Of a DNA stretch of 64,000 nt, positions 16,970 through 27,486 are shown piece after piece. The DNA comes from Actinomadura flavalba DSM 45200 (GTDB lineage: Bacteria; Actinomycetota; Actinomycetes; Streptosporangiales; Streptosporangiaceae). Location: contig NZ_KB894102.1 of assembly GCF_000374305.1 (NCBI RefSeq), positions 62,001 through 126,000 on the forward strand, in the 5' to 3' direction. The position numbers and the translations under genes were made by a program. Below the pieces are notes generated by a model. The model searched no databases. It was given only the letters and a program-made list of their open reading frames with translations, and was not told the DNA's origin. The first letter of the stretch is position 1. Each line of letters begins with the position of its first letter.

Positions 16970-18220
16970 ATGAACGCACCACCGCACCGCCCGGCCCGCG
17001 TCCGGCTCCTCGACGGCGTGCGCGCCGCCGTCCGCCCCGGCCCGCACGACCCGCCGGGCTTCGTCCCGCCGGTCGGCTTCGGCACCCGGATGGCGCTGCT
17101 CGCGCTGCTCGCCGGAGCCGCGATCGGCGCCATGGCGGGCACGATCGCCATCCCGCTGAACGTCTTCGACCCGCCGCCGGGCGTCACGCTCGCCTGGCTG
17201 CTGGCCGCCGCGCAGGTGCTGCCGCTGCTGTACGCGCCGTTCCGGCCGCTGGCCGCCTGGCGGATCAGCGCCCCGGCGTTCCTGCTCGGCGGAGTCCTGC
17301 TGCACGACCGCTACTTCTGGCCCTGGCCGGTCACCGGCTGGCTGGCGTTCATGCTGCTGCTGTTCTTCGTCGCGCTGGCCGGGCACCGGGAGGCCACGTT
17401 CGGCGTCGGGACCGTGACGATCGCCGGGATCATCGTGCCGGTCGCGCTGCTCGGCATGCCCGGCTGGTACGCGCTGCTGCTCTCGCTCGGCGCCGCCACC
17501 GTGCTGATCTTCGGCGACGCGATCGGCGGGCGGTCCTCGGCCGAGGCCGAGCTGCGCCGCCAGGCCGAACGCCACCGCGAGGACCTGGCCCGGCAGGCCG
17601 TGCTGGAGGAACGGGCGCGCATCGCGCGCGAGCTGCACGACGTCGTCGCGCACCACATGTCGGTCATCGCCATGCAGGCCGAGGCCGCCCCCTACAAGAT
17701 CCCCGACCTGCCGGACGCCGCGCGGGAGACGTTCGGCGTCGTCCGCAACGCCGCCCGTGACGCGCTCGCCGAGACCCGCCGCGTCGTCGGTCTGCTGCGC
17801 GCCGACGACGAGGGCGCCGACCGCGCCCCGCAGCCCGGCCTGGACCGGCTGGAGGAGCTGGTGGGCGCGGCGGGCCAGGCCGGGCTCACCGTGGAGACGG
17901 CGGTCGTCGGGGTGCCGCGCCCGCTGGAGACCGGTGTCGAGCTGTCGGCGTACCGCATCGTGCAGGAGTCGCTGAGCAACGCCGCCCGGTACGCGCCGGG
18001 CGCCCGCACCGCCGTCGAGCTGCGGTACGGCGCGGCGGCGCTGACCGTGCGGGTCACCGACACCGGCGCGGCGGCGCCGGACGGGCGGCCGGAGGCGCGC
18101 GACGGCGGCGGGCACGGCCTGGTCGGGATGCGCGAGCGCGTCACGATGCTGGGCGGCGAGCTGACCGTCGGCCCCACCGAGGACGGAGGCTGGCAGGTGG
18201 AGGCCGTTCTGCCCTACTAA
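16970..18220 (+). CDS. Two-component sensor histidine kinase (HisKA_3 type)
   Basis: 416 residues. About five to six membrane helices fill residues 40-190. A short coiled region precedes the dimerisation/phosphoacceptor motif RIARELHDVVAHHMSVIAMQ (phospho-His in ELHD). The HATPase_c domain has VQESLSNAARYA (N-box) and GGGHGLVGMRERV (G-box). This is the NarL-partner class common in actinobacteria. There is no large extracellular sensor domain, so it probably senses a membrane or envelope signal. The response regulator gene starts 10 bases downstream. Confidence 0.85.
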   Translation: MNAPPHRPARVRLLDGVRAAVRPGPHDPPGFVPPVGFGTRMALLALLAGAAIGAMAGTIAIPLNVFDPPPGVTLAWLLAAAQVLPLLYAPFRPLAAWRISAPAFLLGGVLLHDRYFWPWPVTGWLAFMLLLFFVALAGHREATFGVGTVTIAGIIVPVALLGMPGWYALLLSLGAATVLIFGDAIGGRSSAEAELRRQAERHREDLARQAVLEERARIARELHDVVAHHMSVIAMQAEAAPYKIPDLPDAARETFGVVRNAARDALAETRRVVGLLRADDEGADRAPQPGLDRLEELVGAAGQAGLTVETAVVGVPRPLETGVELSAYRIVQESLSNAARYAPGARTAVELRYGAAALTVRVTDTGAAAPDGRPEARDGGGHGLVGMRERVTMLGGELTVGPTEDGGWQVEAVLPY

Positions 18221-18230
18221 GGTCGGGACC

Positions 18231-18905
18231 GTGACGATCACCGTGCTCATCGCCGACGACCAGGTCATGATCCGCGACGGCCTCGCGGCGCTGCTGTCCT
18301 CCGACCCCGAGATCGAGGTCGTCGGGCAGGCCGGGGACGGCCGCGAGGCCGTGGAGATGGCCCGCGCGCTCGACCCGGACGTCATCGTCATGGACATCCG
18401 CATGCCGGGCATGGACGGCCTGGCCGCGACCGCCGAGCTGACCGGCGCCGCGCCCGAGGGCGTCGACCCCGCCGACCTGCGGCCCAAGGTCCTGGTGCTC
18501 ACCACGTTCGACCTGGACGAGTACGTGTACGAGGCGCTGGGCGCGGGCGCCAGCGGGTTCCTGCTCAAGGACGCCCCGGCCGCCGAGCTGATCCGGGGCG
18601 TGCGGATCGTGGCGTCCGGCGACGCGCTGCTCGCGCCGTCGATCACGCGGCGGCTCATCGGCGACTTCGCGCGCCGCCGCCGGCACCAGCGGCCGAGCCC
18701 CGCCGCGACGGCCGCGCTGACGCCGCGCGAACGCGACGTGCTGCGGCTCATCGCGCGCGGGCTGTCCAACGCCGAGATCGCGGCGGAACTCGTGCTGGCC
18801 GAGCAGACCGTGAAGACGCATGTCGGGCACGTGCTGACCAAGCTCGGCCTGCGCGACCGCACCCAGGCCGTCGTCTACGCCTACGAGAACGGGCTGGCGG
18901 GTTAG
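18231..18905 (+). CDS. NarL/FixJ family response regulator
   Basis: 224 residues. Receiver domain: acidic pair IADDQ near residue 10, phospho-Asp in VIVMDIRMPG, conserved Lys in FLLKDAPA. C-terminal LuxR-type helix-turn-helix: LTPRERDVLRLIARGLSNAEIA. It includes about 10 extra residues (near 75-90) between receiver helices compared with the usual length. GTG start, paired with the kinase gene 10 bases upstream. The stop overlaps the convergent dehydrogenase gene by 4 bases (TTAG). Confidence 0.88.
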   Translation: MTITVLIADDQVMIRDGLAALLSSDPEIEVVGQAGDGREAVEMARALDPDVIVMDIRMPGMDGLAATAELTGAAPEGVDPADLRPKVLVLTTFDLDEYVYEALGAGASGFLLKDAPAAELIRGVRIVASGDALLAPSITRRLIGDFARRRRHQRPSPAATAALTPRERDVLRLIARGLSNAEIAAELVLAEQTVKTHVGHVLTKLGLRDRTQAVVYAYENGLAG

Positions 18906-19858
18906 CGGGACGGGTCGGCGACGAGCTTGCCGGTGGTGCGGCGGGCGCGCAGGTCCTCGTGGGCGCGGCGGACGTCCGACAGGGCGTACTCGCCGCCCGC
19001 GACGACGCGCAGGCGCCCGTCGCGCACCAGGCCGAACAGCTCGTTCAGCGCGGTGCCCATGACGTCGCCGGGCAGCCGGAAGATGTGCGCCAGCCACATC
19101 CCGGCGATCGTCGTGGAGTGCGACATGAGCGTGGCGGGCTGCACGGCCTCGGGCAGTTCGCGGGACGCCATGCCGTAGAACGCCAGCCGCCCGAACGGCG
19201 CCAGCGCGCGCAGGCTCTGGTCGGTGACGGTGCCGCCGGTCATCTCCAGCACGGTGTCCACGCGGCGTCCGCCGTTGGCCTCGATGAGCGCGGCCTTGAG
19301 GTCGGGTTCGGCCGGGTCGAGCGCGACGTCGGCGCCCAGTTCCAGCGCCAGTTCGCGCTTCTCCGGCGTGGACGCGGTCGCGATGACGCGTCCGGCGCCG
19401 AACTCCTTGGCGAGCTGCACGGCGAGCGTGCCCACGCCCCCGGCGGCGGCGTGCACGACGACGGACTCCCCCGGCGCCAGGTGCACGCTGCGGCGCAGCA
19501 GCACCCACGCCGACGCGCCCTGCACGATCATGCCGAGCGCGGCGACGTCGTCCACGCCGTCCGGTACGTCCCAGGCCATCGTCTCGGGCACGACGGCCTT
19601 CTCGGCGTAGCCGCCCGCGCCGGGCAGCGCGACGACGCGGCGTCCGTCGGGGGTGTGGCCGACGACCTCGCCGCCGGGCACGAAGGGCAGCTCGGTCTTG
19701 GACAGGTAGCTGTTCTCGGCCTGGTGGGTGTCGGCGTAGTTCAGGCCCGCCCGGGACACGTGCACCAGCAGCTCGCCGGGACCGGGCTCGGGGTCGGGCA
19801 GGTCGACGAGGCCGAGGACCTCGGGGCCGCCGAACTCGGTGATCTGGATCGCGCGCAA
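18902..19858 (-). CDS. Zinc-free quinone oxidoreductase (MDR superfamily)
   Basis: 318 residues. GroES-like N-terminal half, then the nucleotide-binding motif HAAAGGVGTLAVQLAKEFG (about residues 138-156). No structural zinc Cys cluster, so it belongs to the NADPH:quinone reductase branch. TTG start at 19858 is supported by GAGGAGA upstream. It follows the SDR gene by 30 bases on the same strand; both lie divergently from the acyl-CoA dehydrogenase and probably share its TetR operator. Confidence 0.75.
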   Translation of the reverse strand: MRAIQITEFGGPEVLGLVDLPDPEPGPGELLVHVSRAGLNYADTHQAENSYLSKTELPFVPGGEVVGHTPDGRRVVALPGAGGYAEKAVVPETMAWDVPDGVDDVAALGMIVQGASAWVLLRRSVHLAPGESVVVHAAAGGVGTLAVQLAKEFGAGRVIATASTPEKRELALELGADVALDPAEPDLKAALIEANGGRRVDTVLEMTGGTVTDQSLRALAPFGRLAFYGMASRELPEAVQPATLMSHSTTIAGMWLAHIFRLPGDVMGTALNELFGLVRDGRLRVVAGGEYALSDVRRAHEDLRARRTTGKLVADPSR

Positions 19859-19888
19859 CGTTGTCTCCTCAGTCGGAAGTGGAACGGG

Positions 19889-20632
19889 TCAGCGGGGGCC
19901 GGGCACGCCGCGGAAGGCGAACGGCGCGGATTCGCGGCCGGGGACGACGAACCACGCCTCCCCCGCGCCCCTGCCCGCCAGGATGGCGAAGAACGTGTCG
20001 ACGACGGCGGAGACCTCCAGGATCGGGAACTCCGTCCGCTCCAGGTGGTCCTTGATGGGGACGATGATGTCGGTGTCGGCGAACGAGGGGCAGAGCGCGT
20101 TGACGCGGATGCCCTCGGGCTCGTGCGCGGGGCCGAGGGCGCGGGCCAGGCCGACCACGGCCGCCTTGTTCGCCCCGTACACCGGGTCGAAGGGGGTGGC
20201 GGTGAGCCCGGCCATGCTTGCCGTCGCGACGATGTCGCCGCCGCCTCGCGCGCGCAGTGCGGGCAGGGCGGCGTGCACGCCGTAGACCACGCCGTCGAGG
20301 TTGATCGCCATCGCCCGGCGGTAGGCGTCCGGGTCGAAGTCGTCGCCGAGGCCGAAGCCGCTCGCGACGCCCGCGTTGAGGAACGCCAGGTCGAGGCCGC
20401 CGAAGCGGCCGACGGCGGCGGCGACGGCCGCCGCGCTGTCGGCGGGCTCGCGCACGTCGCAGCGGACGAACACGCCGTCCAGCTCGGCGGCCAGCGCGGT
20501 GCCGCGCTCGGTGTCGACGTCCGCGAGCACGACGTGTCCGCCCGCGGCGGCCAGGCGGCGGGCGACGGCCGCGCCGATGCCGTTGGCGCCCCCGGTGATC
20601 AGTGCGACCCTGCCCTGCGCGTCGTACGACAT
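19889..20632 (-). CDS. SDR family oxidoreductase
   Basis: 247 residues. Cofactor loop ALITGGANGIGAAVARR (TGxxxGxG), LADVDTE (acidic end of strand 2, favouring NAD), NAGVASG, and the catalytic YGANKAAVVGLAR (YxxxK). ATG 20632 is preferred because GAGGGTG lies about 6 bases upstream; GTG 20644 and GTG 20638 are possible. First gene of a minus-strand pair with the quinone reductase, divergent from the acyl-CoA dehydrogenase; oxidation of a hydroxyacyl or alcohol intermediate is a guess from context. Confidence 0.8.
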   Translation of the reverse strand: MSYDAQGRVALITGGANGIGAAVARRLAAAGGHVVLADVDTERGTALAAELDGVFVRCDVREPADSAAAVAAAVGRFGGLDLAFLNAGVASGFGLGDDFDPDAYRRAMAINLDGVVYGVHAALPALRARGGGDIVATASMAGLTATPFDPVYGANKAAVVGLARALGPAHEPEGIRVNALCPSFADTDIIVPIKDHLERTEFPILEVSAVVDTFFAILAGRGAGEAWFVVPGRESAPFAFRGVPGPR

Positions 20633-20651
20633 CTGCACCCTCACTCTCGCA

Positions 20652-20673
20652 AGTAACTGACCCGTCAGTTACT
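20652..20673. promoter_or_regulatory. 22-bp palindromic operator, probably for the adjacent TetR regulator
   Basis: Perfect palindrome with 10-bp arms: agtaactgac, cc, gtcagttact. It fills the gap between the divergent SDR and acyl-CoA dehydrogenase genes and overlaps the putative -10 (TACTGT 20670-20675) of the latter. The TetR gene at 21902 is the last gene of the plus-strand pair, so autoregulation is likely. Confidence 0.75.
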
Positions 20674-20681
20674 GTACAGCC

Positions 20682-21901
<1,220 letters not shown>

Positions 21902-21905
<4 letters not shown>

Positions 21906-22606
21906 CCGAGACCACGGGGGACGCGGGGCCGGGCGTGCGGCGGCGGATGCCGCACGCCCGGCGGCGGGAGCAGTTGCTGCGGGTCGCGCTGGAGGAGTTC
22001 GGGCGGCGCGGCTACCACCTGACGCAGATGGAGCACGTGGCCGCCGCCGCGCAGGTGTCCAAGGCGCTGCTCTACCAGCACTTCGCCGCCAAGGAGGAGC
22101 TGTTCACCGAGGTCACCGCCGCGATCGTCGGCGAGCTGACCGACCGGCTGAACGCGGCCGTGCACGCCGAGCCGCACGGCGTGGCCGGCATCGCGGCGAT
22201 GGTCCGGGTGCTGTTCGACTACGCCACCGCCGAGCCCGACGCGTGGAACCTCGTCATCCGGCACCTGGACAAGCCCGAGACCGGCCCCGAGCTGCGCGAG
22301 CTGCGCGACCGGCTCGGCGAGGCGTTCGCGGCGCTGCTGCTGCGCCGCCGCCGCGCCGACCCGACGCTGTCGCCCGCCGCGCTCGCCGTCAACGAGCGCC
22401 GCGCCCGGCTGCTGGTGCCGCTCATGTACGGGTCGATGCTGTCGTCGGTGTCGTGGTGGCTGGAGCACCCCGACACGCCCCGCGAGGAGGCCGAGGCGAT
22501 GGCCCTGGAGTTCGTCTGGCTGGGCCTGGACCGCCTGCGCGGCGGCGAACGGCTGGCGCGTGTTGATGGCCGCGCCTCCGCGCGGCGGGAGTCAGGGCCC
22601 CTGTAG
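21902..22606 (+). CDS. TetR family transcriptional regulator
   Basis: 234 residues from GTG 21902, which overlaps the acyl-CoA dehydrogenase stop (GTGA). The N-terminal helix-turn-helix runs from ARRREQLLRVALEEFGRRGY to VSKALLYQHFAAKEELF (about residues 18-70). The C-terminal ligand domain has a Trp/His-containing region suited to an acyl-CoA-like ligand, but the ligand is not known. Likely represses the divergent SDR and ACAD units through the 22-bp palindrome at 20652, and perhaps the hydrolase gene downstream (related site at 24103). Confidence 0.85.
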
Positions 22607-22612
22607 TGCCGC

Positions 22613-24076
22613 CTACGGGGTTCGGGGAACCGTCACCGTCGCGTTCGTGACGTTGATCCAGCCGACCGACTTCTGGCCCGTGAACAGGGCCGTGCCCGGC
22701 GTGATCTGGAGCGCCAGCCTGCTGTTCGGCGTGATGCGCCAGGCGACGGCCTCCAGGTCGCGGGTGACCGTGCGGGCCTTGCCGTCCAGGATGATCGGGA
22801 TGGGGGTGGCCTGGTTGCCGAGGACGACGCCGGTCTCGGTGTCGACGATCTGCGCGTAGACGGCCGTGCGGTCGTTGACCGCGTTGCCCTGGTAGCCGAC
22901 CTTGAGCTGCGGGACGCCGACGGCGTGGCCCGCCGCGCCCGGGATCGGGATCGTGATCGCGGTCTTGGCGGGCTGCGCGGCCTGCTGGGTGCCGGAGGTG
23001 TCGAACGGGGTGAGGACGAGGCCGCCCTTGCCGGTGCCGGTGAGCTTGCCCGCCGAGGGCGGCGGGTAGGCGGCGGCGCCGTGGTAGACGCCGTCCTGGT
23101 CCACGTACTCGAACGCCGGGCCGGTGCCGGTCGCGGTGTTCTTCTTGAGGTACCGGTCGAACCAGGCGAGCGTCAGCTTCCCGAGGTGGTCGGCCGGGCC
23201 GGGTTTGGTGACGCACTGCCCGTGCCCGCCGCAGAACCAGACCGTCTTGACCGGGACGCCGTTCTTCTTGATCCGCTCGGAGAACTCCAGGCCCTCGCGG
23301 AGCGTGAACAGCGTGTCCACGGTGCCCTGGAGGACGAGCGTCGGCGCCTTGATGTTCTTCACCAGGTCGCCCGCTCCGGCGCCCTGGAACCACTGGTCGA
23401 TCTTCGGTGACAGCGTGCCCGACACCAGCCCCTCCAGGCAGCCCTGGACGACGGGTCCGGCGATCCTGTTGCCGTTCAGCATCCCGCCCAGGCACAGCGA
23501 CAGGCCCCAGCCCGCGCGGAACACCTCGTCGCGGTAGAGGCTGCGGCGCACGCTGGAGAACGCGACGGTCGGGACGATCGCGTCCACGCGCGCGTCCATC
23601 CCGGCGACGACGAGCTGGATGCCGCCGCCGTAGCTGCCGCCCGCCATGCCGAGGCGCGGGTCGCCCGGCTCGTCGAGCCGAACCTCGGGCTGCGCGGCCG
23701 TCCAGTCGATGAGCTTCCGGACGTCGCGGCCCTCGACCTCGGGCCGGTCGACGTGCGCCTCGCCCGGCGACCCGAAGCCGCGCGCGTTCCACGTGACGAC
23801 GTTGTACCCGGCGCCGAGCAGCATGCCGAGTTCCCCGGCGGCCGGGTCGGTGGCGCCGCGTCCGCCCCAGCCGTGGCCGAGCAGGACGGTCGGCGCCTTG
23901 GCCCCGGCGGGGACGCCGCGCGCGGCGAAGAAGTGCGTGACGATCTTGGTGCCGTCGAAGGAGGCGACCTCGGTGGAACGGTCCGCGGGCGCCGCGGCTC
24001 CGGCCGGGTGGGCCAGGAGCGGGACGCTGAGGAGCCCGGCCGCGAGGGTGGCGGCGAGCGAGCGGGGTGAGGGCAT
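22613..24076 (-). CDS. Secreted alpha/beta hydrolase (CocE/X-Pro dipeptidyl-peptidase-like)
   Basis: 487 residues from ATG 24076. Signal peptide about residues 1-28, ending in AHPAGAAA. The nucleophile elbow GMAGGSYGGG (GxSxGG) is typical of the X-Pro dipeptidyl-peptidase S15/CocE branch, and the catalytic acid is probably in QGTVDTLF, the His in CGGHGQC. The C-terminal 150 residues form a jelly-roll-like domain, as in that family. Secreted esterase or peptidase; natural substrate unknown. An earlier ATG at 24100 is possible but would lengthen the signal peptide oddly. Confidence 0.75.
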   Translation of the reverse strand: MPSPRSLAATLAAGLLSVPLLAHPAGAAAPADRSTEVASFDGTKIVTHFFAARGVPAGAKAPTVLLGHGWGGRGATDPAAGELGMLLGAGYNVVTWNARGFGSPGEAHVDRPEVEGRDVRKLIDWTAAQPEVRLDEPGDPRLGMAGGSYGGGIQLVVAGMDARVDAIVPTVAFSSVRRSLYRDEVFRAGWGLSLCLGGMLNGNRIAGPVVQGCLEGLVSGTLSPKIDQWFQGAGAGDLVKNIKAPTLVLQGTVDTLFTLREGLEFSERIKKNGVPVKTVWFCGGHGQCVTKPGPADHLGKLTLAWFDRYLKKNTATGTGPAFEYVDQDGVYHGAAAYPPPSAGKLTGTGKGGLVLTPFDTSGTQQAAQPAKTAITIPIPGAAGHAVGVPQLKVGYQGNAVNDRTAVYAQIVDTETGVVLGNQATPIPIILDGKARTVTRDLEAVAWRITPNSRLALQITPGTALFTGQKSVGWINVTNATVTVPRTP

Positions 24077-24102
24077 GGGGGGTGGCTCCCGGTCGATCAT
24101 GT

Positions 24103-24119
24103 AAATAAGTGACTGATTT
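24103..24119. promoter_or_regulatory. Imperfect palindrome in the hydrolase promoter
   Basis: aaataagt-g-actgattt has arms matching at 7 of 8 positions and sits 27 bases before the hydrolase ATG, in an AT-rich patch. Its inner agtgactga differs by one base from the half-site agtaactga of the 22-bp operator at 20652, which hints at the same TetR protein. Confidence 0.4.
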
Positions 24120-24202
24120 CTATCACCGGGACCGGTGCCGCTGCCAGGGCAAAGACTCGTCCATTCACACGCCGCCCACGACCGGCGCCGCATCCGGCTG
24201 AC

Positions 24203-24208
24203 TACGCT
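24203..24208 (+). promoter_or_regulatory. Putative -10 box for the ThrE-type exporter (leaderless)
   Basis: TACGCT ends 8 bases before GTG 24217; no ribosome site is seen in between. Confidence 0.4.
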
Positions 24209-24216
24209 CGGTCGCC

Positions 24217-25584
24217 GTGGCGGAGTGGGCGGCGGGGCCGGGGGCGGGCGCGGAGCAGGGCGGCGCGGACGCCTACGCCGCCATGGAGAGCGCCCTGCGC
24301 GGCGGCGCCGAACCCGGCGTCGGCCCCGAGGCGTACGCCGCGCTCGACCTCGCGCTGCGCGTCGGCGAACTCATGCTCGCGGGCGGTGAGACCGCCGAGG
24401 CCGTCGATCTCGCCATGGGCCGCATCACCCGCGCCTACGGCCTGCCGCACACCGAGATCGACGTGACGCTCGCCGCCGTCGGCATCTCCTACCGGCCGCG
24501 CGGCGGGCGCCCGCCCGTCACCGCCGAGCGGCGCGTCCGGCGGCGGCTGCCCAACTACGCCCGGCTCGTCGCCGTGCACGACCTCGTCCGCGCCGCCGCC
24601 GCGCGGCGGCTGCCGCTGCGCGAGGCGCAGTTCACGCTCGGGGACATCATCGGCCGCCCCACCGCCTATCCGTCCTGGCTGTCCCCACTGTCGCTGTCGC
24701 TGCTGGGCGGCGCGGGCGCCGTGCTCGTCGGCGGCGGGCCGTTCGCGATGCTCGCCGCGTTCGTCGCCACGCTGCTCGGCGAGCGCGCCGGGGCCTGGCT
24801 CGCACGGCGCGGCATCACCGACTTCTTCCAGGCCGGGGTCGCCGCCGCCATCGGCTCGCTCGTCACCGTGCTGCTCGTGGCGACGGGCGCCGACCTCCAG
24901 GCCGGGAGCGTGATCATCGGCGTCGTCATCGCGCACATCCCCGGCCGGGCGCTGGTGGTGTCCATGCAGGACGGCATCGCCGGCGACCTCGTCACCGGCA
25001 CGACGCGGCTGGCCGAGGTGCTGTTCACCATCACCGCGATCCTCAGCGGCATCGGCGCCGTCACCTACGTCGGCGCGCGGCTCGGCGTCCCGGTCTCGCT
25101 GCGGAACCTGCCGCTGGCGCCGTCCACCGTCGCGGGGCCGCAGACGCTCGGCGCCGCGCTGATCGCGATGTCGTTCGCCGTGCTGCACCTGGTGCCGCGC
25201 CGGTTCCTGCTCTCGGTCGCGCTCGGCGGCGTCATGGCGTGGGGCTCCTACGTCGAGCTGCGCGGCCTCGACCTGCCCGCCGCGCCCGCCACCGCGCTCG
25301 CCGCGACGCTCGTCGGCTTCGCCGGCACCGCGTACGCGCGGCTGCGCGGCGTCCCGGCGCTGGTCTGCGTGACGCCGTGCATCGCGCCGCTGATGCCCGG
25401 AACGCTCATGTACCGGGGCATGCTGGAGCTGAGCACCGGCGACACCGGGCGGGGCGCGCTGATCCTCGTCGAGGCGCTGGCGACCGCCCTGGCCATCGGC
25501 GCCGGCGTGTACGTCGGCGGCGAGCTGCTGCGGATCTTCCGGCCCGCCCGGCGGGCGCTGCGCGTCCGCCGGGTGCGGACCTAG
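24217..25584 (+). CDS. Threonine/serine exporter family protein (ThrE-like)
   Basis: 455 residues. The N-terminal soluble domain (about 1-145, with VGELMLAGGETAEAVDLAMGRI) precedes about ten membrane helices; this is the fused ThrP-ThrB (DUF1212-DUF3815) architecture of Corynebacterium ThrE. The motif GTLMYRGMLEL near the end fits the family. Predicted proton-driven export of threonine and serine. Convergent with kynureninase on a shared CTAG. Confidence 0.82.
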   Translation: MAEWAAGPGAGAEQGGADAYAAMESALRGGAEPGVGPEAYAALDLALRVGELMLAGGETAEAVDLAMGRITRAYGLPHTEIDVTLAAVGISYRPRGGRPPVTAERRVRRRLPNYARLVAVHDLVRAAAARRLPLREAQFTLGDIIGRPTAYPSWLSPLSLSLLGGAGAVLVGGGPFAMLAAFVATLLGERAGAWLARRGITDFFQAGVAAAIGSLVTVLLVATGADLQAGSVIIGVVIAHIPGRALVVSMQDGIAGDLVTGTTRLAEVLFTITAILSGIGAVTYVGARLGVPVSLRNLPLAPSTVAGPQTLGAALIAMSFAVLHLVPRRFLLSVALGGVMAWGSYVELRGLDLPAAPATALAATLVGFAGTAYARLRGVPALVCVTPCIAPLMPGTLMYRGMLELSTGDTGRGALILVEALATALAIGAGVYVGGELLRIFRPARRALRVRRVRT

Positions 25585-26807
25585 AGCAGGGCCGCCAGCG
25601 CCGCCGCCGCGCGGTCGCAGTCCTCGAAGGTGCTGTAGAGCGGCACCGGGGCGAGGCGGACGATGTCGGGTTCGCGGGCGTCGGCGACGACGCCGTGCTC
25701 GGCGGCCAGGCGGCGGACGATCGCCTTGGCGTCCGGGACGCGGACCGAGAGCTGCGCGCCGCGCGCCTCCGGCGTGACGACCCGCGCGCCCGGGACGCCC
25801 GCGAGCAGCGCGTCCAGGTGGCCGGTGAGGCGTTCGCTCTTGGCGCGCAGCGCGGGCAGCCCCACCCGGTCGAAGATCTCCAGCGACACCGCGACCGGCG
25901 CCAGCGACAGGATCGACGGGTTGGACACCGCCCAGCCGTCGGCGGTGGGCGGCGGGTCCAGGACGGGGTCCATCCGGAACCGGACGGACAGGTCGGCGCC
26001 GTACCAGCCCGCCAGGCGCGGCACCGAGGTGTCCCGCGCGTGCCGCTCGTGCACGAACGCCCCCGCGACGGCGCCCGGTCCTCCGTTGAGGTACTTGTAG
26101 GTGCACCAGGCGGCGAAGTCGACGTCCCAGTCGTGCAGGTCGAGGGGGACGTTCCCGGCGGCGTGCGCCAGGTCCCAGCCGACGACGGCGCCCGCGCGGT
26201 GGCCCGCCGCCGTGATCGCGGCCATGTCCATGACCTGGCCCGTCAGGTAGTTCACGCCGCCGAGCAGCACCAGCGCGACCGTGGCGCCCTCGCGCTCCAG
26301 GAACGCCACGACGTCCTCGGTGCGCAGCTCGTCCTCGCCGTCGCGGGGACGCAGCCGGACGACCGTCGCCGCTGGGTCCAGGCCGTGCAGGGCCGCCTGC
26401 CCGGCGACCGCGTAGGAGTCGGACGGGAACGCGGCGTCCTCGATGACGATCCGGGTCCGCACCCCCGCCGGGCGGTAGAAGCTCGCCATGAGCAGGTGCA
26501 GGTTGACCGTCAGCGCGTTCATCACGACGACCTCGTGCGGCAGCGCGCCGACGAGCCGTGCCGTGGGGGCGCGCAGCGGCTCGTGGTAGCGCGTCCACGG
26601 CCGGTCGACCGCGAAGTGGCCCTCCACGGCGTGCGCGCCCCAGTCGTCCAGCACCTCGGTGACGCGGGCGGCGGTGGCGCGCGGCTGGAGGCCGAGCGAA
26701 TTCCCGGCGAAGTAGGCCGCCTCGGGATGCGTGCCGCCGGGGGCGGGCGGGACGAGGAACTCCCCGCGCAGCGTGGGCAGCGGGTCGGCGGCGTCGAGCC
26801 TGGTCAT
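25581..26807 (-). CDS. kynU: Kynureninase
   Basis: 408-residue PLP enzyme of fold type I. YFAGNSLGLQPRAT at the N-terminus, WDLAHAAGNVPLDLHDWDVDFA, and the PLP lysine in CTYKYLNGGPG are diagnostic. It cleaves kynurenine to anthranilate and alanine in tryptophan breakdown. ATG 26807 is preferred over GTG 26813 because AAGGA lies 8 bases upstream of the ATG but only 2 from the GTG. No tryptophan dioxygenase or formamidase is adjacent, so it is a solitary pathway gene here. Confidence 0.9.
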   Translation of the reverse strand: MTRLDAADPLPTLRGEFLVPPAPGGTHPEAAYFAGNSLGLQPRATAARVTEVLDDWGAHAVEGHFAVDRPWTRYHEPLRAPTARLVGALPHEVVVMNALTVNLHLLMASFYRPAGVRTRIVIEDAAFPSDSYAVAGQAALHGLDPAATVVRLRPRDGEDELRTEDVVAFLEREGATVALVLLGGVNYLTGQVMDMAAITAAGHRAGAVVGWDLAHAAGNVPLDLHDWDVDFAAWCTYKYLNGGPGAVAGAFVHERHARDTSVPRLAGWYGADLSVRFRMDPVLDPPPTADGWAVSNPSILSLAPVAVSLEIFDRVGLPALRAKSERLTGHLDALLAGVPGARVVTPEARGAQLSVRVPDAKAIVRRLAAEHGVVADAREPDIVRLAPVPLYSTFEDCDRAAAALAALL

Positions 26808-26864
26808 GCGCACGGTCCTTTCCTGGCCTGCGCGGACTCTACCCCCGCCCGCCGTCCGGCGCCC

Positions 26865-27230
26865 CTAGACGTTCTCGCGCACCATGACGGCGCAGGTCTG
26901 CGAGAAGAACACGGTCTTCTCGATCACCGGGTCGTACCAGCGGAACCAACGGTCGGTGGACTGCCCGCACGCGTTGACGTGGTCGCCCTGGACGATCACG
27001 CACGGGTTGTCGCCGCAGAGCGGGAAGCCGTTGTTGCTGATGTGCGTGACGATCTCCGCGCTCAGCCGGGGCGCCGTGCGGCCGTTGGCCAGGGCGTATC
27101 CGGACCGGACCTTGAGGATCCACTGCGGCCTGTGGCCCGGGGACGGCGCCGCGTGCGCGGGAAGCGCGACACCGGACGTGGCGAGGGTGAGCGCGGCGAG
27201 CGCCGCGCCTCGCCGTCTTGAGAAGATCAT
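26865..27230 (-). CDS. Small secreted protein of unknown function
   Basis: 121 residues from ATG 27230 with AAAGGG upstream. Signal peptide residues 1-27 (FSRRRGAALAALTLATSGVA, cleavage after AHA). The mature protein of about 94 residues has four Cys (CGDNPC, then two single Cys), suggesting two disulfides, and ends in AVMVRENV. I do not recognise the family. It is monocistronic, with a 256-bp gap to the divergent DUF4253 gene. Confidence 0.65.
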   Translation of the reverse strand: MIFSRRRGAALAALTLATSGVALPAHAAPSPGHRPQWILKVRSGYALANGRTAPRLSAEIVTHISNNGFPLCGDNPCVIVQGDHVNACGQSTDRWFRWYDPVIEKTVFFSQTCAVMVRENV

Positions 27231-27486
27231 CGTGCCCTTTCGGGTCAAGGGATCGCTACGTACGATGATTACCCTTCGCGTTTCTCCGGTCACCCTTCGG
27301 GGGGTCATGGTCCGGTCCGGGGTCGGCCGTGTCCGACCGCGACCAGATCGTGATCGGGGCTGACCTGGGGTGGTGCGGGGGCGGTGCACCGAACCCACCG
27401 CGGCGTCCCCCTCGCGCGCTTCGCGCGGTTACCATTCCCGGAGTGTCAAGATCTCGTTGGCATGGTCTGTACCGGAACGGCGTGAA